A stretch of 64,000 bases of DNA from Pseudoalteromonas sp. OOF1S-7 (GCF_022347765.1 NZ_JAKRFZ010000025.1:1-64000), one strand, 5' to 3'; counted from the first letter of the stretch, positions 8,488-17,382 are shown. Program-made: numbers and translations. Notes: generated from the letters alone by a model not told the origin.

Positions 8488-11021
8488 GACAGATCATTTC
8501 CTTCTTGGTCTTTGGCGGCGGCCTGCTTTTTAGCTTTTGCGCGCGCCACAGCGGCTTTAATCGCCGCCTGACGTTTTTCTTCGGCGCTCAGGGGCGCATT
8601 ATTCGCGGGCGATTCTTGCTCAGGCGCTGAGCTGGCCTGCTCTATATCCGCTTGCTGCTCGGCTTCTTTCGCGGCTTTTTTTGCTTTAGCGCGGGCAATC
8701 GCGGCGGCTACGGCGGCTTTACGGGGATCTTCCGGTTCAGTGGCGGCTTCCTCGTGTGCTTCTGTTTCCGCCTGCTGCTCGGCTTCTTTTGCGGCTTTCT
8801 TTGCTTTAGCGCGGGCAATCGCGGCAGCCACGGCGGCCTTGCGCGGATCGTCCGGCTCAGCGGCGGCATTGTCAGGTTCAGCGTCTACTTGCTGCTCGGC
8901 CTCTTTTGCGGCTTTCTTTGTTTTAGCGCGGGCAATCGCAGCAGCCACGGCGGCCTTGCGTGGATCGTCCGGCTCAGTGGCGGCTTCCTCGTGTGCTTCT
9001 GTTTCCGCCTGCTGCTCGACTTCTTTTGCGGCTTTCTTTGCTTTAGCGCGGGCAATCGCAGCAGCCACGGCGGCCTTACGGGGATCTTCCGGTTCAGCGT
9101 CTGCCTCGACGGGTTGTGCCTCGTCTGGCTGTTCAGTTTCTTTGGCTGCTTTTTTCGCTTTGGCGCGAGCAATGGCTGCGGCGACGGCGGCTTTACGCGG
9201 ATCGTCACTTGCTGCGGGCGCTGTTGCTGAAGATTCCGTTGCGTCGTTTTGTTGTGCTGCTTTTTTGGCTTTAGCACGGGCAATCGCAGCGGCAACGGCA
9301 TCTTTACGTGAGCCTGCTCCGCCTGCGTGCATTTCAGGTGTCGCTTGCGTGTCTTTTTCAGCTTTGTACTGACGTGCTTTTTCTTTGCGCTTAGCACGCT
9401 CCAGTGCCACTTCTGAATTATCCGGCTCCAGCGTGCCATCGGCCGATTTTTTAGCTTTGGCCCGCTCAATTGCGGCTTGTACAGCAGACTGGCTGTCTTT
9501 TTTCTGCTTGACGCGTTCCATTGCGGCGCTGACTTTATCGCTTTGCTCTGCACTGCGAGTATTGCTGCGCGCTGAACGTTTATGGCGATTCTGCCGCTCT
9601 TCCTGCTCCCGCTCTAGGCGCTCTTTACGTGCCTCAAAACGCTCCTTTGCACGCTCCGCTTTCACTTTTTCCAGTTTCTGTTCGCGGATCTCGGCTTTGG
9701 CAACCCGGTAGTACTGCACCAGTGGAATTTCACTCGGGCAGACATAGGCACAGGCACCACATTCAATGCAGTCGAACAGGTTGTGCTCTTCCAGTTTGTC
9801 GTACTCTTTGCCTTTGGCGAACCATTGCAGCTGTTGCGGCAGCAGGGTTTGTGGGCAGGCGTCGGCGCAAGCGCTACAACGAATACAAGCCTGTTCAGAG
9901 CCTGCAACAGCCAGCTCCTGGTTATCAGGTGCAAGAATACAGTTGGTGGTTTTAACCACCGGAATACGTACTGTTGGCAGGGTAAAGCCCATCATAGGTC
10001 CACCCATGATGACACGCTGTTCGGATACAGGTTCAAAGCCCTGACAGGTAAGTAAGTGTTTAATCTCGGTGCCGAGCAGAGCCCAGACATTTTGTGGTGT
10101 CTGGATAGTATTTCCGGTCACCGTTACCACACGCTCGATCAGCGGCTTGCCTTTACATACGGCTTCGCTGACGGCAAACAAAGTACCGACGTTCTGTACC
10201 AAGACACCAACATCGGCAGGTATTCCACCACTGGGCACTTCCTTTGAGGTGAGCACCTGGATCAGCTGTTTCTCACCGCCGGACGGGTACTTGACGGGCA
10301 GGCCACGGACCAGGATCTTATCGTTGTGAGCCGCTGCGGCGGTCATTGCCTGAATGGCTTCAGGTTTATTGGTTTCAATGCCCACCAAAACGTATTGTGG
10401 ACACAGCAGGTGCTGCATAATTTCGATGCCCTGCACAATTTGCTCGGCATGTTCACGCATCAGCAGGTCATCGGCAGTGATGTAAGGCTCACACTCTACG
10501 CCATTAACCACCAAAAATTCGACGGGTTTATGCCTGGCACTGTCGGCTTTGACATAAGTGGGGAAGCCGGCGCCGCCCATGCCGGCAATACCAGCATGGT
10601 GGATAATGTCGATCAGTGCCTGGTTATCGAGTTGGGTATAATCGGCCACCGGGCTCAGCTCGCACCATTGGTCCTCACCATCGGGGGTCAGAACGATGCT
10701 AAGCTCAGGTAAAGCGGAAGGGTGCGCCGATGGCATCGGCTTGATGTCGCTGATCACACCGGACGTTGGGGCGTGTACAGGCAGTGACCAGTTTGCGCCA
10801 GGGCGGGTGAGCGGCTGCCCTTTACGCACGGTGTCTCCTTTGTTGACCAGCAACTGGCCGTTGGCACCTATGTGTTGTTTCAGAGGTAGCACCAGATAGT
10901 CGGGCAGGGGAATACGACCAATACTCGCCTGATTTGACACAGATTTTTGTTCCGGAGGGTGGATGCCGCCGGGAAACTGCCACAATTTACCGTGTTCAAT
11001 TTGTTCAAGTAAAGTTTCCAC
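8484..11021 (-). CDS. rsxC: Rnf/Rsx complex subunit C with long repetitive tail
   Basis: NADH-oxidising peripheral subunit of the complex. The N-terminal region carries the glycine-rich NADH/FMN-binding motif GGAGFPTYVK and VEFLVVNGVECEPYITADD. Two [4Fe-4S] clusters follow (CIRCSACADACP and CIECGACAYVCP, about residues 375-435). After about residue 450 the chain is a charged Ala/Lys/Arg/Glu tail containing about seven copies of a unit with the core KAAVAAAIARAKAKK, predicted helical and possibly coiled. Such tails vary in length among gammaproteobacterial RsxC proteins; E. coli RsxC is 740 aa, this one 845. Starts nine bases after rsxB. Confidence 0.95.
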   Translation of the reverse strand: METLLEQIEHGKLWQFPGGIHPPEQKSVSNQASIGRIPLPDYLVLPLKQHIGANGQLLVNKGDTVRKGQPLTRPGANWSLPVHAPTSGVISDIKPMPSAHPSALPELSIVLTPDGEDQWCELSPVADYTQLDNQALIDIIHHAGIAGMGGAGFPTYVKADSARHKPVEFLVVNGVECEPYITADDLLMREHAEQIVQGIEIMQHLLCPQYVLVGIETNKPEAIQAMTAAAAHNDKILVRGLPVKYPSGGEKQLIQVLTSKEVPSGGIPADVGVLVQNVGTLFAVSEAVCKGKPLIERVVTVTGNTIQTPQNVWALLGTEIKHLLTCQGFEPVSEQRVIMGGPMMGFTLPTVRIPVVKTTNCILAPDNQELAVAGSEQACIRCSACADACPQTLLPQQLQWFAKGKEYDKLEEHNLFDCIECGACAYVCPSEIPLVQYYRVAKAEIREQKLEKVKAERAKERFEARKERLEREQEERQNRHKRSARSNTRSAEQSDKVSAAMERVKQKKDSQSAVQAAIERAKAKKSADGTLEPDNSEVALERAKRKEKARQYKAEKDTQATPEMHAGGAGSRKDAVAAAIARAKAKKAAQQNDATESSATAPAASDDPRKAAVAAAIARAKAKKAAKETEQPDEAQPVEADAEPEDPRKAAVAAAIARAKAKKAAKEVEQQAETEAHEEAATEPDDPRKAAVAAAIARAKTKKAAKEAEQQVDAEPDNAAAEPDDPRKAAVAAAIARAKAKKAAKEAEQQAETEAHEEAATEPEDPRKAAVAAAIARAKAKKAAKEAEQQADIEQASSAPEQESPANNAPLSAEEKRQAAIKAAVARAKAKKQAAAKDQEGNDLS
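8540..9310 (-). repeat. tandem coding repeat within rsxC
   Basis: Degenerate direct repeats with a period of roughly 110-130 bp encode the Ala/Lys-rich units of the RsxC tail. Five copies start with DPRKAAVAAAIARAK and one variant flanks them on each side. The DNA copies are very similar, for example around 8785-8850 and 8905-8970, which makes the tract prone to expansion or contraction and gives long spurious open frames on the opposite strand. Confidence 0.85.
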
Positions 11022-11030
11022 TTAAACCTC

Positions 11031-11585
11031 TTAGTCGATTTGCTTCACGGGAATGGCATCAATCTGCCATTTCCAGGTTTGTATGGTTTGTGCCACCGGG
11101 ATCATATCAATACAATCGACAGGGCAGGGGTCTACACACAGGTCGCAGCCGGTACATTCATCGGCAATGACGGTGTGCATCTGACGGGTTGCTCCGACGA
11201 TGGCGTCAACCGGGCAGGCCTGAATACACTTGGTGCAACCAATGCACTCATCTTCGCGTATGTAAGCAACCTTTTTAATGGGTTCAGCTTCTTCGCCTCC
11301 TGCCAATGGTTTGGCTTCAACACCCATTAAGTCTGCCAGTTTTTTCACCGTTGCTTCGCCACCAGGTGGACATTTATTGACGTCATCTCCGTTAGCAATT
11401 GCTTCTGCATAGGGACGACAGCCGGGATAGCCACACTGACCACATTGGGTTTGTGGCAAGATGGCATCTACCTGGTCAACAATGGGGTTGCTTTCCACTC
11501 GATACTTTACGGCTGCGTAGCCGAGAATAAGGCCAAATATCAGCGCCAGTGCGCCAATGGCTATCAGTGCATAAAACAGTGTCAT
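11031..11585 (-). CDS. rsxB: Rnf/Rsx complex subunit B (ferredoxin-like)
   Basis: Iron-sulfur subunit that passes electrons between soluble donors and the membrane part. One N-terminal membrane helix (about residues 4-26) is followed by a cluster motif TQCGQCGYPGCRPYAEAI with a fourth Cys in NKCPPGG, then two ferredoxin-type [4Fe-4S] motifs CIGCTKCIQACP and CTGCDLCVDPCP. Length 184 aa is normal. It begins one base after the rsxA stop region and precedes rsxC. Confidence 0.96.
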   Translation of the reverse strand: MTLFYALIAIGALALIFGLILGYAAVKYRVESNPIVDQVDAILPQTQCGQCGYPGCRPYAEAIANGDDVNKCPPGGEATVKKLADLMGVEAKPLAGGEEAEPIKKVAYIREDECIGCTKCIQACPVDAIVGATRQMHTVIADECTGCDLCVDPCPVDCIDMIPVAQTIQTWKWQIDAIPVKQID

Positions 11586-11586
11586 C

Positions 11587-12168
11587 TTAGAACTTCACCA
11601 ATCCAGAAAAACCCATAAAGGCCAGTGACATCAGTCCGGCTGTGATCATGGCTATTGAAGCGCCTTTAAACGGCGCTGGCACATCTGCAATGGCCAGTCG
11701 CTCTCGCAGTGCAGCAAATAACACCAGTACCAATGAAAAACCCACCGCGGCACCAAAGCCATACACAGCAGAACCGATAAAAGTGTGGTCATTTTTGATA
11801 TTCAGTAGCGCAACACCTAACACCGCACAGTTGGTGGTGATCAGTGGCAAAAAGATGCCGAGTAGACGGTATAAGGTTGGGCTGGTCTTGCGGACCACCA
11901 TTTCTGTAAACTGCACCACCACAGCAATCACCAGAATAAAGCTCATGGTGCGTAAGAAGGTGAGATCCAGGGGCAATAAAATGTATTGGTTGACCAGGTA
12001 ACTGGTCACGGATGCCAACGTGAGTACGAATGTCGTTGCAAGTGACATACCTATGGCGGTTTCGAGTTTACCCGAGACGCCCATAAACGGGCATAAGCCG
12101 AGGAATTGCACCAAAACAAAGTTATTTACCAGCACTGTGCCAATAAGCAACAGAATATACTCTGTCAT
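11587..12168 (-). CDS. rsxA: Rnf/Rsx complex subunit A
   Basis: First gene of the operon, encoding a 193-residue integral membrane subunit homologous to NqrE. Six hydrophobic helices are visible with family motifs VLVQFLGLCPFMGVS and LPLITTNCAVLGVALLN, each holding one of the conserved cysteines that mirror those of RsxE in opposite membrane orientation. In E. coli the Rsx complex keeps the SoxR sensor reduced; elsewhere it couples ferredoxin and NAD to an ion gradient. The role in this organism is not shown by the sequence. The promoter should lie in 12169-12300; I could not define it. Confidence 0.96.
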   Translation of the reverse strand: MTEYILLLIGTVLVNNFVLVQFLGLCPFMGVSGKLETAIGMSLATTFVLTLASVTSYLVNQYILLPLDLTFLRTMSFILVIAVVVQFTEMVVRKTSPTLYRLLGIFLPLITTNCAVLGVALLNIKNDHTFIGSAVYGFGAAVGFSLVLVLFAALRERLAIADVPAPFKGASIAMITAGLMSLAFMGFSGLVKF

Positions 12169-12300
12169 GCTTGCCCCTTAGTGTGAATGATTTTACAGAG
12201 AACCAGAATAGACTGAGAATTCTAACAATTTCGGGCCAGAGATCACAGTATTTAGCCGGGTGACTGAGGGGAAAGTTTGTTAAAAATGGCTAGTAAAGTT

Positions 12301-12331
12301 GACAATAGGGCATTGGGCTTGCCCTATTGTC
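12301..12331 (-). terminator. hairpin after the GGDEF-EAL-like gene
   Basis: Eleven-base perfect stem (GACAATAGGGC and its complement, 9-base loop) ten bases after the stop of the gene that ends at 12341. The U-tract on the minus strand is short (AACTTTA), so termination strength is uncertain. Confidence 0.55.
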
Positions 12332-12340
12332 ATCAGAGTA

Positions 12341-14284
12341 TTAAATTTCTTTTGGCTTTTCGATGTAATAACCCTGCACGCCGTCCAGGCATAGGGTTTC
12401 GACAATGTGCTTTTCTTCCTGACTTTCGACCCCTTCGGCAAACACACTGACCCCAATACGGTGGGCCAGGTCGACCATCAGTCGCATGAAGTACTGGTTG
12501 TTCTTGTCTTCTTCAAGGCCACGGGTATAGCTGGCGTCCATCTTAATAAAGTCGGGTTTCAGGTCGCGGAAGAACTTGAAGGAAGTGAGTCCAACACCGA
12601 ATCGCTCAACGGTAATACGGGCGCCAACCCGGTGCACCATGTCGATAAAGCGTTTACTGGCTTTAATATTCTGCTGCAGGCCGAATTCACTGACCTCAAA
12701 GATAAGCTTAGAAGCCAGATTGGCTTCTTTTAACAGTCGACGTTCAAGCCAGATGACAAACTGATCACTGTGTGCACTGGAGGCTGTGACATTGATGCCA
12801 AAGAACTTTTCATTGAAATTGCGCGACTTAATCATCTCGATTGAGGTATCGATGATAAGCTGGTCGATTTCCACCGCCATATCCAGTTTTTCGGCCATTG
12901 CCAGGAATGAGGCGGTTGGCAGCATCTGTCCGTCTTCGGTTTTAAAACGCGCCTGTATTTCAGCGTAGGCTTTAACATTTTTGCCAATCGGCATGATGTT
13001 TTGCATCATCAGCATCACGCGGCGGCTTTCGATGACTTCACGGATGACACGTCGCCAGTTTTGGTTGCCAAATCCGGCACCGACGTTGTTCACCAGATCC
13101 GTTTCGCGCTGCAGGTGCCAGGCGTTTGCTTGCTTACTTTGTGCCATACTCATGGCATTGTCCACGACGGATAGCAGCTCGCCCAAAGGTTTACCCGATT
13201 CGTAAGGCACAATACCGGTATTGGCAACTGAACTTAATTCCTGGTTTTGCTGATACTGAGTGAACCTGGCTTGCAGAGTCTCACCAAAACGCTCAGCTTC
13301 TTTAGACGGAATATTTGGCAAAATCACAGCAAAGTCAGAGCTGTTAAGACGGAATACCTGGCTACCTGTATACGTGCCGCTAACATGTTTAACTATGTCG
13401 GCAATGCCTTTTATATAAAGATCACCCTTTTGGTAACCCCGGGTCTGGTTGATCATTTGTAGTTCACTGCAGCGTACCATAGCCAGAGAGCCAAAGCTTT
13501 TATCGCTCGCGGATTCAATCTGATGTTCATAGTACTCAACAAACATATTGCGGTTGCCAAGACCGGTCACCACATCCTTATAAGCTTCTTGTTTGATGGA
13601 CTGAGCTGCCGATTTAATGTCTTCCTGCTTGCTCTTTAAAAAGTGTGCCAGCCGGTTGAAAGAGGGCGCCAGTTCAGCACCCAGCTCAGCGACTTTATTG
13701 GTATTAAAATCCTGATCTATGCTTTCGGAGACCTGATTTTGAGTAATGTAGATATCAACGGCATCAGCAACGGTCATGCTGACATTACGATTGAGCTTGC
13801 GATAAATGGTCTTCATATAGAAGATAGGGAAAAAGGCCATCAGTGCAGAAACAATAATCATGAAAATCAGTGCTTGCTGTAATAGCTGTGCCTGACTCTG
13901 TACATTGATCAGAAACTCAATTTTTATGTCTTTGCTGGTATTAACCGCAAATTGTGGTCGGACTGAGTTCATGGTTTCGGCAATGATGCCCGCTAGTACT
14001 GGCATTTCGCTTTGTGTATTGATATTTAGCACGGTCTGCCCGGCAAAATCGCGGACAATAAAAGAAGAAAAAACATTGCCACTACCCAAAGACAAGCGTA
14101 TGTGCTCTGGTGTGACATCCGCCATGGTTTTTTCCTGAATATAGTTACTCACCATGCTCTGTGCATTTTGCTGGGCTCTGCTGACGGCATTATCAAAGCT
14201 ACTTGCAATCAAGAAGCTACCAAGCGCAGAAAAAACAATCCAGGAAATGAGCTGGAGAAATATGAGTTTTTTAAAACCTGCCAT
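12341..14284 (-). CDS. membrane protein with degenerate GGDEF and EAL domains (CsrD/LapD type)
   Basis: Two membrane helices (about residues 6-27 and 135-158) enclose a periplasmic domain of roughly 105 residues. A linker leads to a GGDEF-like domain in which the active-site signature is replaced by LNSSDF, and an EAL-like domain in which EAL reads EIQ and the DDFG loop reads VERFG. Both catalytic sites are therefore predicted inactive and the protein should act as a c-di-GMP or partner sensor. Length (647 aa) matches both E. coli CsrD (646 aa, RNase E specificity factor for CsrB decay, also degenerate in both domains) and LapD. No lapG-like gene is adjacent, which leaves CsrD/MshH as the slightly better guess. 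Confidence 0.75.
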   Translation of the reverse strand: MAGFKKLIFLQLISWIVFSALGSFLIASSFDNAVSRAQQNAQSMVSNYIQEKTMADVTPEHIRLSLGSGNVFSSFIVRDFAGQTVLNINTQSEMPVLAGIIAETMNSVRPQFAVNTSKDIKIEFLINVQSQAQLLQQALIFMIIVSALMAFFPIFYMKTIYRKLNRNVSMTVADAVDIYITQNQVSESIDQDFNTNKVAELGAELAPSFNRLAHFLKSKQEDIKSAAQSIKQEAYKDVVTGLGNRNMFVEYYEHQIESASDKSFGSLAMVRCSELQMINQTRGYQKGDLYIKGIADIVKHVSGTYTGSQVFRLNSSDFAVILPNIPSKEAERFGETLQARFTQYQQNQELSSVANTGIVPYESGKPLGELLSVVDNAMSMAQSKQANAWHLQRETDLVNNVGAGFGNQNWRRVIREVIESRRVMLMMQNIMPIGKNVKAYAEIQARFKTEDGQMLPTASFLAMAEKLDMAVEIDQLIIDTSIEMIKSRNFNEKFFGINVTASSAHSDQFVIWLERRLLKEANLASKLIFEVSEFGLQQNIKASKRFIDMVHRVGARITVERFGVGLTSFKFFRDLKPDFIKMDASYTRGLEEDKNNQYFMRLMVDLAHRIGVSVFAEGVESQEEKHIVETLCLDGVQGYYIEKPKEI

Positions 14285-14480
14285 TGTTATTCATCTACCT
14301 GAAAGTGGGATTAAATTCCGTTCGTCGACTGACTTGCATCAACAGCTTTTTTGAGGAGTGAAATAGCCGCCTAGAATGCCTGTAGGGTAGAGCATTCATC
14401 GTAAAAAGTCTAATATATTCGAACAATTGCCAAAAAGTTATAAAGGGATAATAAAGATAACTTGGAAGAGAATAGAGAGT

Positions 14481-14557
14481 TGGCTCCCCCTCCCCGACTC
14501 GAACGGGGGACCTGCGGATTAACAGTCCGTCGCTCTAACCAACTGAGCTAAGGGGGA
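14481..14557 (-). tRNA. tRNA-Asn (GTT)
   Basis: A 77-base gene on the minus strand. The acceptor stem TCCCCCT pairs with AGGGGGA, the anticodon is GTT, and CCA is encoded. It is the promoter-distal member of four identical tandem copies. Confidence 0.97.
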
Positions 14558-14579
14558 ACAAAAATGACATTACTCTAAA

Positions 14580-14656
14580 TGGCTCCCCCTCCCCGACTCG
14601 AACGGGGGACCTGCGGATTAACAGTCCGTCGCTCTAACCAACTGAGCTAAGGGGGA
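14580..14656 (-). tRNA. tRNA-Asn (GTT)
   Basis: Identical to the other three copies, separated from its neighbours by 22 and 33 bases of unrelated spacer. Confidence 0.97.
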
Positions 14657-14689
14657 ACTTCTAGAGTAAAACGATAAGCCACTAAAAAT

Positions 14690-14766
14690 TGGCTCCCCCT
14701 CCCCGACTCGAACGGGGGACCTGCGGATTAACAGTCCGTCGCTCTAACCAACTGAGCTAAGGGGGA
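14690..14766 (-). tRNA. tRNA-Asn (GTT)
   Basis: Identical copy with anticodon GTT and encoded CCA. The spacer to the promoter-proximal copy is 19 bases. Confidence 0.97.
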
Positions 14767-14785
14767 ATCGTTTATATTGAAAGAT

Positions 14786-14862
14786 TGGCTCCCCCTCCCC
14801 GACTCGAACGGGGGACCTGCGGATTAACAGTCCGTCGCTCTAACCAACTGAGCTAAGGGGGA
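14786..14862 (-). tRNA. tRNA-Asn (GTT)
   Basis: First copy after the promoter at 14886-14914. Identical to the three downstream copies. Confidence 0.97.
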
Positions 14863-14885
14863 AGCATGTCTCTCAACGGGGCGAA

Positions 14886-14914
14886 ATATTAATGACCGCT
14901 AGGCAAGGTGTCAA
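14886..14914 (-). promoter_or_regulatory. sigma-70 promoter of the tRNA-Asn array
   Basis: On the minus strand a perfect -35 TTGACA (14914-14909) is followed after exactly 17 bases by -10 TAATAT (14891-14886). The discriminator TTCGCCCCG is G+C rich, the usual mark of stringently controlled stable-RNA promoters. Transcription would start about 15-20 bases before the first tRNA. Confidence 0.85.
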
Positions 14915-15125
14915 CAATAAAAATCATTGAATTGTAAAAAAGCAGCTCGTTCGTTGAATTAATGCGCGATTTGCGCCTTTTTTAACTGCCTGATGAGCCT
15001 CTTGGGACTGTTGACTGTAACTGAGGTTGTTAGATAAGGGCATTCTGCTTAGTCACGAAATGTATATTTTTTAGTGTTTATGGCTTATTTTTGTGCGAAG
15101 CGAGTTTTTTTTGCACTTTCTCTGT

Positions 15126-15429
15126 GATCAATAATTGGTACGTTGTGAGATCCAACGAAGATCTCTGAAATGATCGAATAACAATCCAGTGTAATTGGAA
15201 TTTATTGCACAAAAATTACCCAATATATACAGATTTATTGCATATAAATGTTGTGTAATAATTAAATTTCTTTTTTATCAGTGGTTTATGTGTTTTTCAA
15301 TCATGCGGCCTTGAATTTGCAATATTCCTGTTTTGTTCTAGCGACGTGTGATCCGGCTTAGAATCGTTACCCGATCCCAGCCCGGTTACTCTAGGATCAT
15401 TGCATGCGTTACGATCCTTGACCCGGATC
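15126..15429. promoter_or_regulatory. GATC (Dam/SeqA) site cluster
   Basis: GATC occurs at 15126, 15149, 15160, 15172, 15350, 15373, 15395, 15413 and 15426. Nine sites in about 300 bp is far above the one or so expected by chance. The gaps inside the two groups are 23, 11, 12 and 23, 22, 18, 13 bases, mostly near one or two helical turns, the geometry that SeqA dimers bind on hemimethylated DNA. The AT-rich stretch between the groups has no GATC. Confidence 0.6.
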
Positions 15430-15465
15430 GCAAGCTAGGCCTTTATTTTTAAAGGCTGTGATAAG

Positions 15466-15488
15466 TTATCCACTGAATCTGTGGATAA
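15466..15488. promoter_or_regulatory. inverted pair of DnaA boxes
   Basis: TTATCCACT (15466-15474) faces TGTGGATAA (15480-15488); the second is a perfect TTATCCACA box on the minus strand and the first differs only in the last base. Together they form an 8-bp inverted repeat with a 7-base spacer. The pair lies 37 bases after the last GATC of the cluster and about 515 bp before the MATE-uvrB operon. Confidence 0.65.
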
Positions 15489-16002
15489 CATTGTTTATTA
15501 AACTTTAAAAAGTCTTACAAAGCCATATATTCCGGGGCATAGCGACGATGCAAGTGTTTTGATGAAAAATATTTAATTGTTATTATTCAGGTGTTTATGT
15601 AATTTGCACCATACTGGAGTGAGAAATGCACAATATGACGGTTTTATTTCGCACCAGCACCAACTATGTGCAAAAAGTGACCCGAATCAAATCCTGTTAC
15701 GATAAAAAGCCGACTTTTTCGTCAATATGTTTGAGTTGGTGTGAAATACCCCAATAAAACAATTTTTAATGCCGTGTCCGGATGTAGGTAGTACGAGAAG
15801 CCTGGCTAGTTCGCTTTTCGTGTTGGCCAGCCTCGTGTGGAGACATAATTCGTGCGCTGACCTGAGCTCACAGCACATCATGAGTCGTCATTTACTCCGT
15901 ACGTCTTGCATATCGTATGTAGGTATAAATGGATGTTTAATTAAGTGCATCACAGAGGGGGATCCTTTAGAATACCCGCTTCCAAATGAGGTAAAGCAAA
16001 CT

Positions 16003-17382
16003 ATGTCCGCAGTTCGTCAATCAAATCCCGGTAGTGATATTCTCAATGGGTCAATCGCGGTTACGCTCAGACGTATGACCGTCCCCATGATTTTTGGCAT
16101 GATCACTCTGATGAGTTTTAACTTAGTCGATACCTTCTTCATAAGTTTGCTCGGTACCGAGCCGCTGGCGGCAGTGAGTTTTACTTTTCCTGTTACTTTT
16201 ACGGTGATCAGTCTTGCGATTGGTCTTGGTATTGGTACGTCCGCGGTGATTGCAAAGGCACTGGGCGCTAACAAGATGGAAGAAGCAAAGTTTGACGGGT
16301 TTGTCGCTTTGTTGGTTTCTGCGGTGATGGTGGCTATCTTATCTGCCATTGGATATGTATTGATTGAGCCTGTTTTTACTTTACTGGGCGCGAGTCCGCA
16401 AACCATGCCGTATATCTATGACTATATTTCTATCTGGTTTGCGGGGGCTGTATTTTTGATTATGCCGATGATAGGCAACTCTATCCTCAGAGCCAGTGGT
16501 GATACTAAAACCCCAAGCCTGATCATGGGCTTAGGCGGGCTTATCAATGCTATTTTGGACCCTTTGCTTATTTTTGGTTATGGTCCGTTTCCAGAACTTG
16601 GCGTAAAAGGTGCGGCGATCGCCAGTGTGATAGCCTGGGGGGTCGGTGTGGTGTTCATTCTGTACTTATTAGCAGTAAAAAAGCGCTTACTACAGATATC
16701 CAGTCCGCAACAAAGCATTATTCAGGCGACCAGTAAAATACTCAAGATTGGTTTACCTGCCGCGGGAGCGAATATGCTCACGCCGATCGCGATGGCTGTT
16801 ATGACTGCGATTATCGCAACTTACGGTGCTGAAGCTGTGGCTGCATTTGGTGTTGGTAGTCGTATCGAATCCATTGCCAGTTTGGTAGTGTTAGCGCTTT
16901 CTATGACCTTACCGCCATTTGTTAGCCAAAATTTCGGAGCTCAGAAATATCAGCGAGTTGAAGATGCGTACCGTACGACACTAAAGTTTGTCATGGCGTG
17001 GCAATTTGGCATTTATATATTGCTTATTGCAGCATCGCATTGGATCAGCCAGGCATTTGGTGATGAGCCTCAGGTGATCGACATTATTAAGCTATTTATC
17101 TACACCTTGCCACTGAGTTATGGTCTGCAAGGGGTGATCATCCTCACCAACTCGTCGTTTAACGCATTACATAAACCGATGCGCGCATTGGTATTGAGCG
17201 TTGTGCGGTTATTTGTGTTTTATGTGCCTTGTGCCTACCTGGGGTCACATATCGCGGGCATTCAGGGGCTGTTTATTGGTGCTGCAATTGGTAACCTGTT
17301 TACGGCAATGTTGGCCTATAAATGGTTTACAAGCACCCTAAATGCGATGCAAGTAAGCCAACCACAGGAGAAAACTGTATGA
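16003..17382 (+). CDS. MATE family multidrug/sodium antiporter
   Basis: Inner-membrane efflux carrier of 459 residues with twelve hydrophobic segments. The N-terminal half (TLRRMTVPMIFGMITLMSF, then FSFTFPVT-like glycine-rich helices) and the repeated inverted half at about residue 240 onward are typical of MATE proteins, which export cationic drugs in exchange for Na+ or H+. The ATG at 16003 is chosen because GAGGTAA precedes it at a suitable distance; the frame is open for 78 more codons upstream but that part looks non-coding. The stop overlaps the uvrB start (ATGA), so the two genes are translationally coupled. Substrate unknown. Confidence 0.9.
   Translation: MSAVRQSNPGSDILNGSIAVTLRRMTVPMIFGMITLMSFNLVDTFFISLLGTEPLAAVSFTFPVTFTVISLAIGLGIGTSAVIAKALGANKMEEAKFDGFVALLVSAVMVAILSAIGYVLIEPVFTLLGASPQTMPYIYDYISIWFAGAVFLIMPMIGNSILRASGDTKTPSLIMGLGGLINAILDPLLIFGYGPFPELGVKGAAIASVIAWGVGVVFILYLLAVKKRLLQISSPQQSIIQATSKILKIGLPAAGANMLTPIAMAVMTAIIATYGAEAVAAFGVGSRIESIASLVVLALSMTLPPFVSQNFGAQKYQRVEDAYRTTLKFVMAWQFGIYILLIAASHWISQAFGDEPQVIDIIKLFIYTLPLSYGLQGVIILTNSSFNALHKPMRALVLSVVRLFVFYVPCAYLGSHIAGIQGLFIGAAIGNLFTAMLAYKWFTSTLNAMQVSQPQEKTV

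Larger units (their letters stand above)
14915..16002. other. gene-free region with GATC cluster and DnaA boxes
   Basis: No convincing gene lies in these 1.1 kb; the reading frame entering the MATE gene from 15769 has no ribosome site or family similarity before 16003. The region contains nine GATC sites between 15126 and 15429, an AT-rich stretch at about 15181-15300 and an inverted pair of DnaA boxes at 15466-15488. These are described separately. It must also hold the promoter of the MATE-uvrB operon, which I could not place. Confidence 0.7.

Noticed and set aside
8652..9553. Long open frames on the plus strand and in other frames across rsxC
   Set aside because: They come from the Ala/Lys repeat tract read antisense or out of frame; composition is that of the repeat complement, and rsxC is certain.
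15126..15488. Calling the GATC/DnaA region the chromosomal oriC
   Set aside because: The usual oriC genes are absent, only two good DnaA boxes are seen and the order of elements differs from E. coli oriC; reported as origin-like instead.
15769..16002. N-terminal extension of the MATE gene by 78 codons
   Set aside because: No ribosome site at the upstream ATG, no family similarity, and a good GAGGTAA site before the ATG at 16003.
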